Below, one piece after another: positions 44,553 through 52,371 of a DNA stretch of 64,000 bases; position 1 is the first letter of the stretch, and the number at the start of each line of letters is the position of its first letter. The stretch comes from Nocardia cyriacigeorgica (GTDB lineage: Bacteria; Actinomycetota; Actinomycetes; Mycobacteriales; Mycobacteriaceae): positions 682,001-746,000 of the forward strand of contig NZ_JAAGUY010000001.1 in the NCBI RefSeq assembly GCF_010868145.1. The letters run 5' to 3'. Position numbers and translations under genes: made by a program. The notes beneath the pieces are model-generated. The model was not told where the DNA came from and did not search any database. It worked only from the letters and a program-made list of their open reading frames with translations.

Positions 44553-46060
44553 GTTCCACCCTCTATATCGACGGCGCCTGGACCGCCGCCGCATCCGGTG
44601 AAACACGCGAAATACGTTGTCCAGCAGACAATTCCCTTGTCGGTGTGGTCGCGGAGGCCGGGGCCGCCGATACCGAGGCAGCCATTGCCGCCGCGCGCCG
44701 CGCGTTCGACGACGGACCCTGGCGTCAGACGTCGGCCGCCGAGCGCGGCGACCTCTTGTTGAGGGTCGCCGACGTGATCGACGCCCGGCGCGACGAATTC
44801 GTCCGCGCCGAGACCCTCGACACCGGTAAGCGGCCGTACGAGTCCGATATCGACATGTCCGATATCGCGAACTGCTTCCGGTACTTCGGCAAACTGGCAG
44901 CCGACGATGCCGGGCGCGTGGTCGATGCGGGTTCTCCGGACGTCGATTCCCGGATCATCTACGAGCCCGTCGGGGTGTGCGGGCTGATCACACCGTGGAA
45001 CTATCCACTGCTCCAGGTGGCGTGGAAGGTGGCGCCCGCATTGGCCGCTGGCAACACGTTCGTCCTGAAACCGGCGGAGTTGACACCACACACGTCCATC
45101 CTGTTGATGTCGGTCCTGCACGAACTCGGTGTGCCGCAGGGCGTGGCCAATCTCGTACTCGGCGCCGGCGGCACTGCCGGCGCACCGCTGTCCGCACACC
45201 CGGATGTGGATCTCGTTTCCTTCACCGGTGGCCTGATCACCGGCAGAGTCATTGCCCGCGAGGCGGCGGCGACGGTCAAGAAGGTGGCGCTCGAACTCGG
45301 TGGCAAGAACCCGAATGTGGTCTTCGCCGACGCCTGTGACACCGACGAGCGGCTGGCTGCCGCAGTCGACAATGCGCTCAATGCGGCGTTCCTGCATTCC
45401 GGTCAGGTGTGTTCGGCGGGTGCGCGGCTGGTCATCGAGGAGAGCGCGCACGACCGTTTCGTCGACGAGCTGGTGCGCCGCGCCGAGCAGATCCGGCTCG
45501 GGCTGCCGTTCGATCCGGGGACCGAGACCGGCCCGCTCATCTCCGCCGCCCATCGCGACAAGGTGCATGCCTATGTCGAGCAGGCCCGCGCCGAGGGCGC
45601 CGTCATCCGCACCGGCGGCGCCTTCGCCACCGGCGACCAGGGTTCGGGCAACCTCGATGACGGCTACTTCTACCCACCGACCGTCATCGACCGCGCCACC
45701 CGTGAGATGGCGTGCGTGCACGATGAGGCGTTCGGGCCGACGGTCACCGTCGAGACGTTCACCACCGAAGACGAGGCCGTCGCGATCGGCAACGACACCG
45801 ACTACGGCCTGGCCGGCGCGGTGTGGTCCTCTGATGCCGCACGCGCACGCCGTGTCGCCGCCCGGCTGCGACACGGCACCGTATGGGTCAACGACTTCGG
45901 ACCGTATCTGCCGCAGGCCGAATGGGGCGGGTACGGGCATTCGGGGATCGGCCGCGAGCTGGGGCCGTCCGGGCTGCACGAGTACCGCGAAGCCAAGCAT
46001 GTCTACGAGAACCTCCGGCCTGGCGTCACCGGCTGGTTCGCCGACCGGAAGGAGCAGTAG
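44549..46060 (+). CDS. betB: Betaine aldehyde dehydrogenase (BetB-like)
   Basis: This 503-aa NAD(P)-dependent aldehyde dehydrogenase has TPWNYPLLQ, FTGG in place of the usual FTGS cofactor loop, ELGGKNP with the catalytic Glu, and the catalytic Cys in SGQVCSAG. PSGLHEYREAKHVY near the end is typical of betaine aldehyde dehydrogenases. It oxidises betaine aldehyde to glycine betaine. The position between betT and a GMC choline dehydrogenase fixes the role. A ribosome site GAAGGGAG lies before the ATG; the final TAG shares a base with the next GTG start. Confidence 0.9.
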   Translation: MSSTLYIDGAWTAAASGETREIRCPADNSLVGVVAEAGAADTEAAIAAARRAFDDGPWRQTSAAERGDLLLRVADVIDARRDEFVRAETLDTGKRPYESDIDMSDIANCFRYFGKLAADDAGRVVDAGSPDVDSRIIYEPVGVCGLITPWNYPLLQVAWKVAPALAAGNTFVLKPAELTPHTSILLMSVLHELGVPQGVANLVLGAGGTAGAPLSAHPDVDLVSFTGGLITGRVIAREAAATVKKVALELGGKNPNVVFADACDTDERLAAAVDNALNAAFLHSGQVCSAGARLVIEESAHDRFVDELVRRAEQIRLGLPFDPGTETGPLISAAHRDKVHAYVEQARAEGAVIRTGGAFATGDQGSGNLDDGYFYPPTVIDRATREMACVHDEAFGPTVTVETFTTEDEAVAIGNDTDYGLAGAVWSSDAARARRVAARLRHGTVWVNDFGPYLPQAEWGGYGHSGIGRELGPSGLHEYREAKHVYENLRPGVTGWFADRKEQ

Positions 46061-47610
46061 TGAACGAATACGATTACGTGGTCGTCGGCGGCGGGTCCGC
46101 CGGGGCGGCGGTCGCGGCCAGGCTCTCCGAGAACTCGTCGGTGACGGTCTGCCTGCTCGAGGCCGGTCCGAGCGACGTCGGCGACGAGGCGATCCTGCGG
46201 CTTGACCGCTGGATGGAACTGCTCGAATCGGGCTACGACTGGGACTACCCCATCGAGCCGCAGGAGAACGGCAATTCGTTCATGCGGCATGCCCGTGCGA
46301 AGGTGCTCGGCGGATGTTCCTCGCACAACAGCTGTATCGCCTTTTGGGCGCCGCGCGAAGATCTGGATTCCTGGGAGCGCGACCACGGTTGCGCCGGGTG
46401 GGGTTCGGAGTCGGTGTATCGGCTCTATCCGCGGATCGAGACCAACGACGCGCCCGGCGACCATCACGGACGCAGCGGTCCGGTGCACATCATGACGGTC
46501 CCGCCCAACGATCCGTGCGGGGTCGCCGTGCTCGATGCCTGCGAGGCAGTCGGCATCCCGCGCGCCGAGTTCAACTCGGGTACGACCGTCATCAACGGGG
46601 CCAATTTCTTCCAGATCAACTGCCGATCCGATGGAACACGTGCGTCCTCGTCGGTCAGCTATCTGCACCCGAATCTGGACCGGCCGAATCTCACTGTCCT
46701 GACCGGTTCGTGGGCGAAGAAGATCGTGATCGAGGGCGGGCGGGCCATCGGGGTCGACATCACCGACAACGCCTTCGGCCGCACCACCCGGATCTCGGCG
46801 GACCGCGAGGTCATCGTCTGCGCCGGTGCGATCGACTCGCCGAAACTGCTCATGCTGTCGGGTATCGGACCCGCGGATCACCTGCGTGAGAACGGGATCC
46901 CCGTGCTGGCCGACTCCCCCGGTGTCGGTGCGCATCTCCAGGACCATCCCGAGGGTGTGATCGGTTTCGAGACGACGCGGCCGATGGTGCGTAGCTCGAC
47001 CCAATGGTGGGAGGCGGGCATCTTCACTCCGACCGTCGACGGACTCGACCGCCCGGATCTGATGATGCACTACGGCAGTGTGCCGTTCGACATGCATACG
47101 CTGCGGCAGGGATACCCGACCGCCGAGAACACCTTTTGTCTCACGCCGAATGTCACCCACGCCCGTTCACGTGGCACCGTCCGGCTGCGCTCCTGCGATT
47201 TCCGCGACAAACCGCGCGTCGACCCTCGCTATTTCACCGATCCCGACGGTCACGACCTGCGCGTGATGATCGCGGGCCTGCGCAAGGCCCGCGAGATCGC
47301 CGCGGCCGCACCGCTGGCGGAGTGGGTGGCACGCGAGCTGTACCCGGGCCCTGGCACCGAATCCGACGCAGAGCTGGCCGACTACATCCGCCGCACCCAC
47401 AACACCGTCTATCACCCGGCCGGGACGGTGCGGATGGGCGCCGCCGACGACGCGATGAGCCCCGTGGATCCGCAGTTGCGGGTGAAGGGCGTCGAGGGCT
47501 TGCGGGTCGCCGACGCCTCGGTGTTCCCTGAGCACACGACGGTGAACCCGAATATCACCGTCATGCTCGTCGGGGAACGCTGCGCCGAACTCGTTGCCGA
47601 CGCCCGGTAG
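46060..47610 (+). CDS. betA: Choline dehydrogenase (GMC family, BetA-like)
   Basis: This 516-aa FAD flavoprotein has GGGSAGAAVAARLSE at the N-terminus, the GMC signature KVLGGCSSHN and GAIDSPKLLMLSGIGP. The active-site His/Asn pair is in NTVYHPAGTVRMG and VNPNITVMLVGERCA. It oxidises choline to betaine aldehyde. The GTG start overlaps the last base of betB's TAG, and AAGGAG lies five bases upstream. No BetI-type repressor is next to the operon. It ends 23 bases before a convergent DUF488 gene. Confidence 0.9.
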   Translation: MNEYDYVVVGGGSAGAAVAARLSENSSVTVCLLEAGPSDVGDEAILRLDRWMELLESGYDWDYPIEPQENGNSFMRHARAKVLGGCSSHNSCIAFWAPREDLDSWERDHGCAGWGSESVYRLYPRIETNDAPGDHHGRSGPVHIMTVPPNDPCGVAVLDACEAVGIPRAEFNSGTTVINGANFFQINCRSDGTRASSSVSYLHPNLDRPNLTVLTGSWAKKIVIEGGRAIGVDITDNAFGRTTRISADREVIVCAGAIDSPKLLMLSGIGPADHLRENGIPVLADSPGVGAHLQDHPEGVIGFETTRPMVRSSTQWWEAGIFTPTVDGLDRPDLMMHYGSVPFDMHTLRQGYPTAENTFCLTPNVTHARSRGTVRLRSCDFRDKPRVDPRYFTDPDGHDLRVMIAGLRKAREIAAAAPLAEWVARELYPGPGTESDAELADYIRRTHNTVYHPAGTVRMGAADDAMSPVDPQLRVKGVEGLRVADASVFPEHTTVNPNITVMLVGERCAELVADAR

Positions 47611-47633
47611 CGGTCGGTGGGACGGCCGTTCGC

Positions 47634-48011
47634 CTACGTGTGGTGGCCGCCTCCGACGAGGTCGGCGAGCACCGCGGCCTCGCTGATCTCGATGTCCTTG
47701 GTCGCGGTGAGCAGGGTGAGCATCCGGCGTGCGGCGAGATCTCGGAGATGATCGAGTTCCGCCGCACACTCGGAGTCGGAGAGTTCGGCCCGGTAGCGGC
47801 GGCTGAACTCGTTGAAGCGCGCCGGTTCGTGGTCGTACCATTTCCGCAGCTCGGTCGAGGGGGCGATCTGTTTGCACCATTCGTCGAGGTGGGCACGTTC
47901 CTTGCTCATACCTCGGGGCCAGAGCCGGTCGACCAGGACGCGGGTGCCGTCATCGGGTGCGGGATCGTCGTAGATCCGCCGGATCTGGACATGCGGTGGC
48001 GTGTTTTGCAT
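47634..48011 (-). CDS. DUF488 family protein
   Basis: This 125-aa protein has RIYDDPAPDDGTRVLVDRLWPRG, then ELRKWYDHEP and FSRRYRAEL, the hallmark of the short DUF488 branch (YeaO-like), whose members are small soluble proteins of unknown role. A function in stress or nucleic-acid handling has been suggested for the family, but I cannot confirm it. AAGGGAGAA lies nine bases before the ATG. It is monocistronic. Confidence 0.85.
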   Translation of the reverse strand: MQNTPPHVQIRRIYDDPAPDDGTRVLVDRLWPRGMSKERAHLDEWCKQIAPSTELRKWYDHEPARFNEFSRRYRAELSDSECAAELDHLRDLAARRMLTLLTATKDIEISEAAVLADLVGGGHHT

Positions 48012-48130
48012 CGCCAGTTCTCCCTTCAGGCGGCTGACGGTGGTTCCCTGGTATCGCCGAAAGGTGTGGTCCGGTACGCCGAACCTGCGCGCTGTGCGTC
48101 CCTCAGCCTAGCGACCCCCGCAGGCCCGGC

Positions 48131-48625
48131 TCAATAGCTCACTGTCGCATCGCTCCATTCGAAGCAGCCGGTGGCATGCCTGGTCGTCGTGGTGCCCCGC
48201 CGCAGTTCGGCCGTGACCCTTCCCTGTGCGCCATTGGTGAAATGTCCATCGCCGCTGCCGGATTCATATCTCATCGGGTCGATCATGACGGTCTTCCGGC
48301 GAGATACCGTGTCACAGATGATGTCGTAGGCGTAGCCGGGACCGTGCGGCGGCCCACCGGGGTGCTCGCTCGGCGATTGCGCGCCTTCGTAGGCGTATAC
48401 GTGCAGGGTGTCGGCTTCACCGTCGGCGCAGCTGTAGGTCACGGTGACCGCGAGGGTCCCTGCGCTGTCGTCCGCACCGTCCGGAGCGTGCACGAAGGTG
48501 ACATCGTCGATGGCTAGTAGCCCGCCGTAATCGGCAGCGGCCGGGCTCGACCCGGCCTGCGCAGCGACGCCGGACAATATCGCGATCATGGCAGCGGTCC
48601 ACGCGACGCCGCGCAAGCCAAACAT
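48131..48625 (-). CDS. Secreted protein of unknown function
   Basis: This 164-aa product has a signal peptide (residues 1-31, ending SSPAAADYG). The mature part contains VTYSCADGEADTLHVYAYE, a second Cys in YDIICDTVSRR and a third in HATGCFEW, in an Ig-like, beta-rich layout. TTTTRHATGCFEW near the end is reminiscent of short exported actinomycete proteins. GGAGGG lies six bases before ATG 48625; longer frames have no such site. Function unknown. Confidence 0.68.
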   Translation of the reverse strand: MFGLRGVAWTAAMIAILSGVAAQAGSSPAAADYGGLLAIDDVTFVHAPDGADDSAGTLAVTVTYSCADGEADTLHVYAYEGAQSPSEHPGGPPHGPGYAYDIICDTVSRRKTVMIDPMRYESGSGDGHFTNGAQGRVTAELRRGTTTTRHATGCFEWSDATVSY

Positions 48626-48723
48626 GTGATGCCCTCCACGAGTACCAACGATGTGGTCCGCACCTCGACGGCACGAACCTGCTACGACATTCGTCGCCGA
48701 TACCTCGATGGATCGGTCTGCGC

Positions 48724-49032
48724 CTACCTTCTCCCCAACAGCCGCCCCCATAGCGCGGCAGCGCCCTTGCGGCCCTTGTCAACCGGGTCCACGTCCGCGG
48801 CGGCCACAACTTCCGGTGCCGGCATCTCCTCCGCGGTCGGCGCCGCCGGCCGTTTCACCGCCGACCACCCCATGGGTTCGGTGGGGACATCAATGAGGAT
48901 GGGCAGCACCACTGTCGGTTCATCGTCGAGATCGGCACGCAGCTGGGTGAAGAACGCCTCCAGTGAGCCGTATCGGCCCGTCACATCGTCGACGAAATCC
49001 AGCACCGCCGACCGTGAACGCATCATTTGCAT
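48724..49032 (-). CDS. Hypothetical protein (102 aa)
   Basis: The frame from ATG 49032 (GGAGGG seven bases upstream) encodes MQMMRSRSAVLDFVDDVTGR, YGSLEAFFTQLRADLDDEPT and VVLPILIDVPTEP, then an Ala/Pro/Glu linker and a basic end (GAAALWGRLLGRR). No signal peptide or known domain is recognised. It sits 98 bases upstream of the secreted-protein gene on the same strand; the two may be co-transcribed. Confidence 0.55.
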   Translation of the reverse strand: MQMMRSRSAVLDFVDDVTGRYGSLEAFFTQLRADLDDEPTVVLPILIDVPTEPMGWSAVKRPAAPTAEEMPAPEVVAAADVDPVDKGRKGAAALWGRLLGRR

Positions 49033-49602
49033 CGCTATCCCTCCATTCGACTCCACCACACCCACCGGCCTCGTCACATCGTCGGAACGAGGCAATACAC
49101 GAATACGCAAGCAGGACAACAGTTCTCAGTAAGGCCCGCTGATGTCACATCGATACCGCAGAGGACGACCAGATCTCCGCCCCCTGGATGCCGCGCAGCG
49201 GCTGATCCCACTGTAGCCACATATCAGCAAATTCGCCTCGTCGCCGCGAGAGTGTCGACTCGATCCGGTCGACACAACGGCCGAATCGGTGCACCACAAG
49301 AAGACTATCCAGCCGTAGCGACGGCACTGCCGGTATCGTCGAAGTTCACAGGCCCACCGCCGAAGCCGTCTGGCGATCATTCAGCAATCAGGCTCGCGAA
49401 CTCGCGCCGACCACGCGTCACCGGATCGCACCCCGGGATGTCCGGAAGTCGGCCAGGCACTTTCGCCGTGGGGTCGACTCTACCGACGTGTCCCGGCCAA
49501 TGACGTCCCCGATCTCGTTCGATTGTGAGATCGTTGGTTCGACCACCCGATGGGCGGTGCGACACTCCGGACACGTGGAACCACTTTTCAGGAGGAGCAA
49601 GC
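49033..49602. other. Gene-free stretch of 570 bases
   Basis: Overlapping frames are open on both strands, but none has a ribosome site and strong third-position GC bias together, and none gives a recognisable protein. A 7-base inverted repeat (CGATCTC at 49510-49516, GAGATCG at 49527-49533) lies 70 bases upstream of the RDD gene and may be regulatory or chance. The promoters of the 48724-49032 and RDD genes must be here. Confidence 0.45.
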
Positions 49603-50073
49603 ATGGTGAGCGCAGGTGGATACGACCCTCGGTTCGAATCGGCCGCCGGAGTCAAACCCGGCGGACTCGGCAAACGCGCCGCAGCCCGGTTCGTCGACTG
49701 GATCCTCGCGGCGATCATCGGCGCGATCTTCTTCTGGCTACTGAACAAGGCCTGGGACACTCCGGACTGGGTTTCCATTCTGCCCGGCGCCGGATTCGGA
49801 TTCTTGTACTTCCTCGGCTTCGAGGTGGCTACCGGATCCACCCCCGGCAAGAAGCTGCTCGGACTGCACGTCAATGGTTCGGGGGGCGCACCGAAACCGA
49901 GCCTCAAGGATTCGGCGGTCCGCAACGCCTACATGCTGCTCAACCTGATTCCCTGCATCGGCCCGGTGCTGTGGTTCATCGCCGCAATAGCGATCGCCAC
50001 CACGATCAGTTCGAGCCCAACCAAACAAGGCTGGCACGACCGGATGGCCGGCACACAGGTCATCGACGTGTGA
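49603..50073 (+). CDS. RDD-family membrane protein
   Basis: This 156-aa protein has the Arg-Asp pair of RDD proteins at the start of the first helix (RAAARFVDWIL), then two more hydrophobic helices and the GSTPGKKLLGL motif between them, ending with TKQGWHDRMAGTQVI. RDD proteins are small integral membrane proteins, some of them sodium/proton antiporters; the role here is unknown. GGAGGAG lies six bases before ATG 49603. Confidence 0.83.
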   Translation: MVSAGGYDPRFESAAGVKPGGLGKRAAARFVDWILAAIIGAIFFWLLNKAWDTPDWVSILPGAGFGFLYFLGFEVATGSTPGKKLLGLHVNGSGGAPKPSLKDSAVRNAYMLLNLIPCIGPVLWFIAAIAIATTISSSPTKQGWHDRMAGTQVIDV

Positions 50074-50132
50074 GACCGAGGTGAGCCGGATCAGGCGATT
50101 GACTGTCGGTGACGGGTGATAGAAACACGGAT

Positions 50133-50585
50133 ATGGCTTTGAACTGGAAACTCGTCATCGACAGTCGCAATGCGGCAACACTTGCCGACTTCTGGGCGGC
50201 CGCCCTGGAGTACGAGGTCGAAGATCCCAGCGCGCTCATCGACCACCTGCTTGCCGCCGGTCAGCTCGGTGAAGACGCGGTACTCGAACATCGCGGACGC
50301 AAGACCTTCCGCGGTTACGCCGCGATCCGGCACCCCGACGATCCGTTCGACGAGCTCAGCGGCGTCGGCCGCGGGCGTCGGCTGCTCTTCCAAGACGTAC
50401 CGGAGGACAAAACCGTCAAGAACCGGCTACACATCGACGTGCACAGCGAGCCGGACGGCCTCGACGCGCTGGTGGCCCGACTCGAAGGGCTCGGCGCGAC
50501 CCGCGTGCGCGAGTTCGACCGCGGTCCCGCCGGGCACTGGTGGGTGATGCAGGACCCGGAAGGGAACGAGTTCTGCGCGGCATAG
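50133..50585 (+). CDS. VOC/glyoxalase-like protein
   Basis: This 150-aa single VOC-like protein has LNWKLVIDSRNAATLADFWA at the start and HWWVMQDPEGNEFCA at the end. The pattern matches the Glyoxalase_6 group common in actinomycetes; LFQDVPEDKTVKNRLHID is typical. No enzyme role is established for the group. ATG 50133 is the conserved-looking start; an in-frame GTG 24 bases earlier is also possible. It follows the RDD gene by 59 bases. Confidence 0.8.
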   Translation: MALNWKLVIDSRNAATLADFWAAALEYEVEDPSALIDHLLAAGQLGEDAVLEHRGRKTFRGYAAIRHPDDPFDELSGVGRGRRLLFQDVPEDKTVKNRLHIDVHSEPDGLDALVARLEGLGATRVREFDRGPAGHWWVMQDPEGNEFCAA

Positions 50586-50646
50586 TCCGTCGAGCAGCTG
50601 CCGGATTCGGCCCCACCGGGGTGGCCGGGTGCGCTTATATCGAGGG

Positions 50647-51072
50647 ATGGATCTGCAGACGATCGCGGACCGGATCGCCATCGGCGATCTGCTGACCCGC
50701 TATGCCCACGCCGTCGATACCAAGGACTGGCAGCTGTACCGCACCGTGTTCACCCCGGACGCCCATATCGACTACACGACGGCCGGCGGTCCGGTCGGCG
50801 ACCTGGACACCGTGGTGACGCAGCTGTCGGTGGCGCTCGAATTATTCTCCCGCACGCAACATTTCGTCTCGAATATCGACGTGACGCTTCGCGGCGACAG
50901 CGCCACGGTGCGGGCGATGTTCTTCAATCCGATGATCGTCTCCACGGGCAAACAGTTCTTCTGCGGCGGCTGGTACAACCATGAGCTGGTCCGTACCGAT
51001 GATGGCTGGCGCAGCAACCGGCTGATCGAGGATTCCGCGTGGTTCGACCGGCTGGAGCAGGCCTTCAGCTGA
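50647..51072 (+). CDS. SnoaL-like protein (141 aa)
   Basis: This 141-aa alpha+beta-barrel protein has MDLQTIADRIAIGDLLTRYA, WQLYRTVFTPDAHIDYTTAGG and WYNHELVRTDDGWR, the SnoaL_4/NTF2-like layout of steroid isomerases, hydratases and polyketide cyclases. The active-site Asp/His seen in the first helix and strand (YAHAVD, DAHIDY) are present. Function is not determined. It is the first of two tandem SnoaL-like genes. Confidence 0.8.
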   Translation: MDLQTIADRIAIGDLLTRYAHAVDTKDWQLYRTVFTPDAHIDYTTAGGPVGDLDTVVTQLSVALELFSRTQHFVSNIDVTLRGDSATVRAMFFNPMIVSTGKQFFCGGWYNHELVRTDDGWRSNRLIEDSAWFDRLEQAFS

Positions 51073-51162
51073 CCACAGGCCAGGCAACGATGGCACGAGG
51101 ACGATTCGGCAAAACTAGAATTCGTTCTTGTCATCCGCGGCAGGTCGTGCCACGCTCGGCCG

Positions 51163-51645
51163 ATGGACCTGGTCGCACTCGAAGCCCTCCGCGCACTCAA
51201 ATACCGGTACTTTCGCACGCTCGATCTGAAACTGTGGGACGAGTTCGCCGATACCCTCGCCCACGACGTCGAAGGCCGGTACGGCACCCATGCGCTCGGC
51301 GAGCCGCTGGCTCTGAACGGCCGTGCGGCCGTGGTGGGATTCCTGCGCGACAATATGGGCGTTGGCATCGTGACCACCCATGTGGCCAACCACCCCGAAA
51401 TCACGGTCGACGGCGACGAAGCCACCGGCAGCTGGTTGTTCGAAGACACCGTCATCGCGACCGACTACGGCGTGCTCATCCGGGGCTCCGGCTACTACAC
51501 CGACCGCTACCGCCGCGATCCCGACGGAGCGTGGCGCATCACCGCCACCGGGTATGTCCGCATCTACGAATCTTCCCAGTCGCTCGCGGATACCCCGAGC
51601 CACCGGCTGCTGTCCAATATGTGGGCGCCGTCCGGGTCATCCTGA
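51163..51645 (+). CDS. SnoaL-like protein (160 aa)
   Basis: This 160-aa NTF2-fold protein has LVALEALRALKYRYFRTLDL, LWDEFADTLAHDVEGRYG and GYYTDRYRRDPDGAWRITAT. It belongs to the same fold as its upstream neighbour (90 bases apart) but the two are not close copies, so they are tandem relatives rather than a recent duplication. No ribosome site stands out before ATG 51163. Confidence 0.78.
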   Translation: MDLVALEALRALKYRYFRTLDLKLWDEFADTLAHDVEGRYGTHALGEPLALNGRAAVVGFLRDNMGVGIVTTHVANHPEITVDGDEATGSWLFEDTVIATDYGVLIRGSGYYTDRYRRDPDGAWRITATGYVRIYESSQSLADTPSHRLLSNMWAPSGSS

Positions 51646-51777
51646 AGTCCACTGCGAATGGCCCGCTCGACATCGCCGCCGTTGGCGATCTCAACGTCGT
51701 ATTCAGCGACGATCCTGGACCGCCCTAGCACCCGGAAGCTACCGTCGATCTCCTCACCCGATAGACAGGAGACGACC

Positions 51778-52230
51778 GTGACCCGGGTGTTCACCTCCCT
51801 CGACGATGTCCGTGCCGCGCTGAGCGAGCCGATCGGGCCCAGCGACCCCCTCATGGTGGATCAGGCGCGCATCACCGCGTTCGCTCAGGCAACCGACGAC
51901 CTTCAGTGGATTCATGTGGATCCGGAGCGCGCGGCCAACGGGCCCTACGGTGCCACGATCGCCCATGGCTATCTCACCCTGTCCCTGCTTCCGCACTTCA
52001 GCCGGTCACTGTTGTCGTTCGAGTTCGGTTCCGCTCGAATCAACTATGGCGTGAACAAGGTTCGCTTCCCAGCTCCGGTGCGGGTGGGGACAGAACTCCG
52101 GGCGACGGTCACCGTTATCGATGTCGGCGAGTCCCCCATGGGTGCCCTGGTGACGACGAAGTATGTGATCGACGGCGGCGCGAGCAAGCCCGCATGTGTG
52201 GCGGAAACACTGGCCCTCATTGTCGCCTGA
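51778..52230 (+). CDS. MaoC-like hot-dog dehydratase
   Basis: This 150-aa hot-dog protein has WIHVDPERA (catalytic Asp and His of R-hydratases) and GATIAHGYLTLSLLP, the second motif, with the long central helix. It probably hydrates or dehydrates an enoyl-thioester. GTG 51778 is used because ACAGGAGA lies just upstream; a longer frame from 51658 lacks this and overlaps low-bias sequence. Its neighbours give no pathway. Confidence 0.83.
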   Translation: MTRVFTSLDDVRAALSEPIGPSDPLMVDQARITAFAQATDDLQWIHVDPERAANGPYGATIAHGYLTLSLLPHFSRSLLSFEFGSARINYGVNKVRFPAPVRVGTELRATVTVIDVGESPMGALVTTKYVIDGGASKPACVAETLALIVA

Positions 52231-52371
52231 TCGGCACCATGACTCGCACACCGGCCACAGACGCCCGCCTCGCTGTTTCCGGCTCGCACCGATAACCGTT
52301 CAACGGCGCTATTGTCGACATTGCACCACCGAGCGAGTGCGCACCTGATTCGTACAGAATCGAGGCCGGGA

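Noticed and set aside
51646..51777. Minus-strand frame with protein-like composition (EEIDGSFRVLGRSRIVAEYD)
   Set aside because: Only about 130 bases are free of other genes, third-position bias is weak, there is no start with a ribosome site, and no family is recognised. A gene remnant is possible but unsupported.
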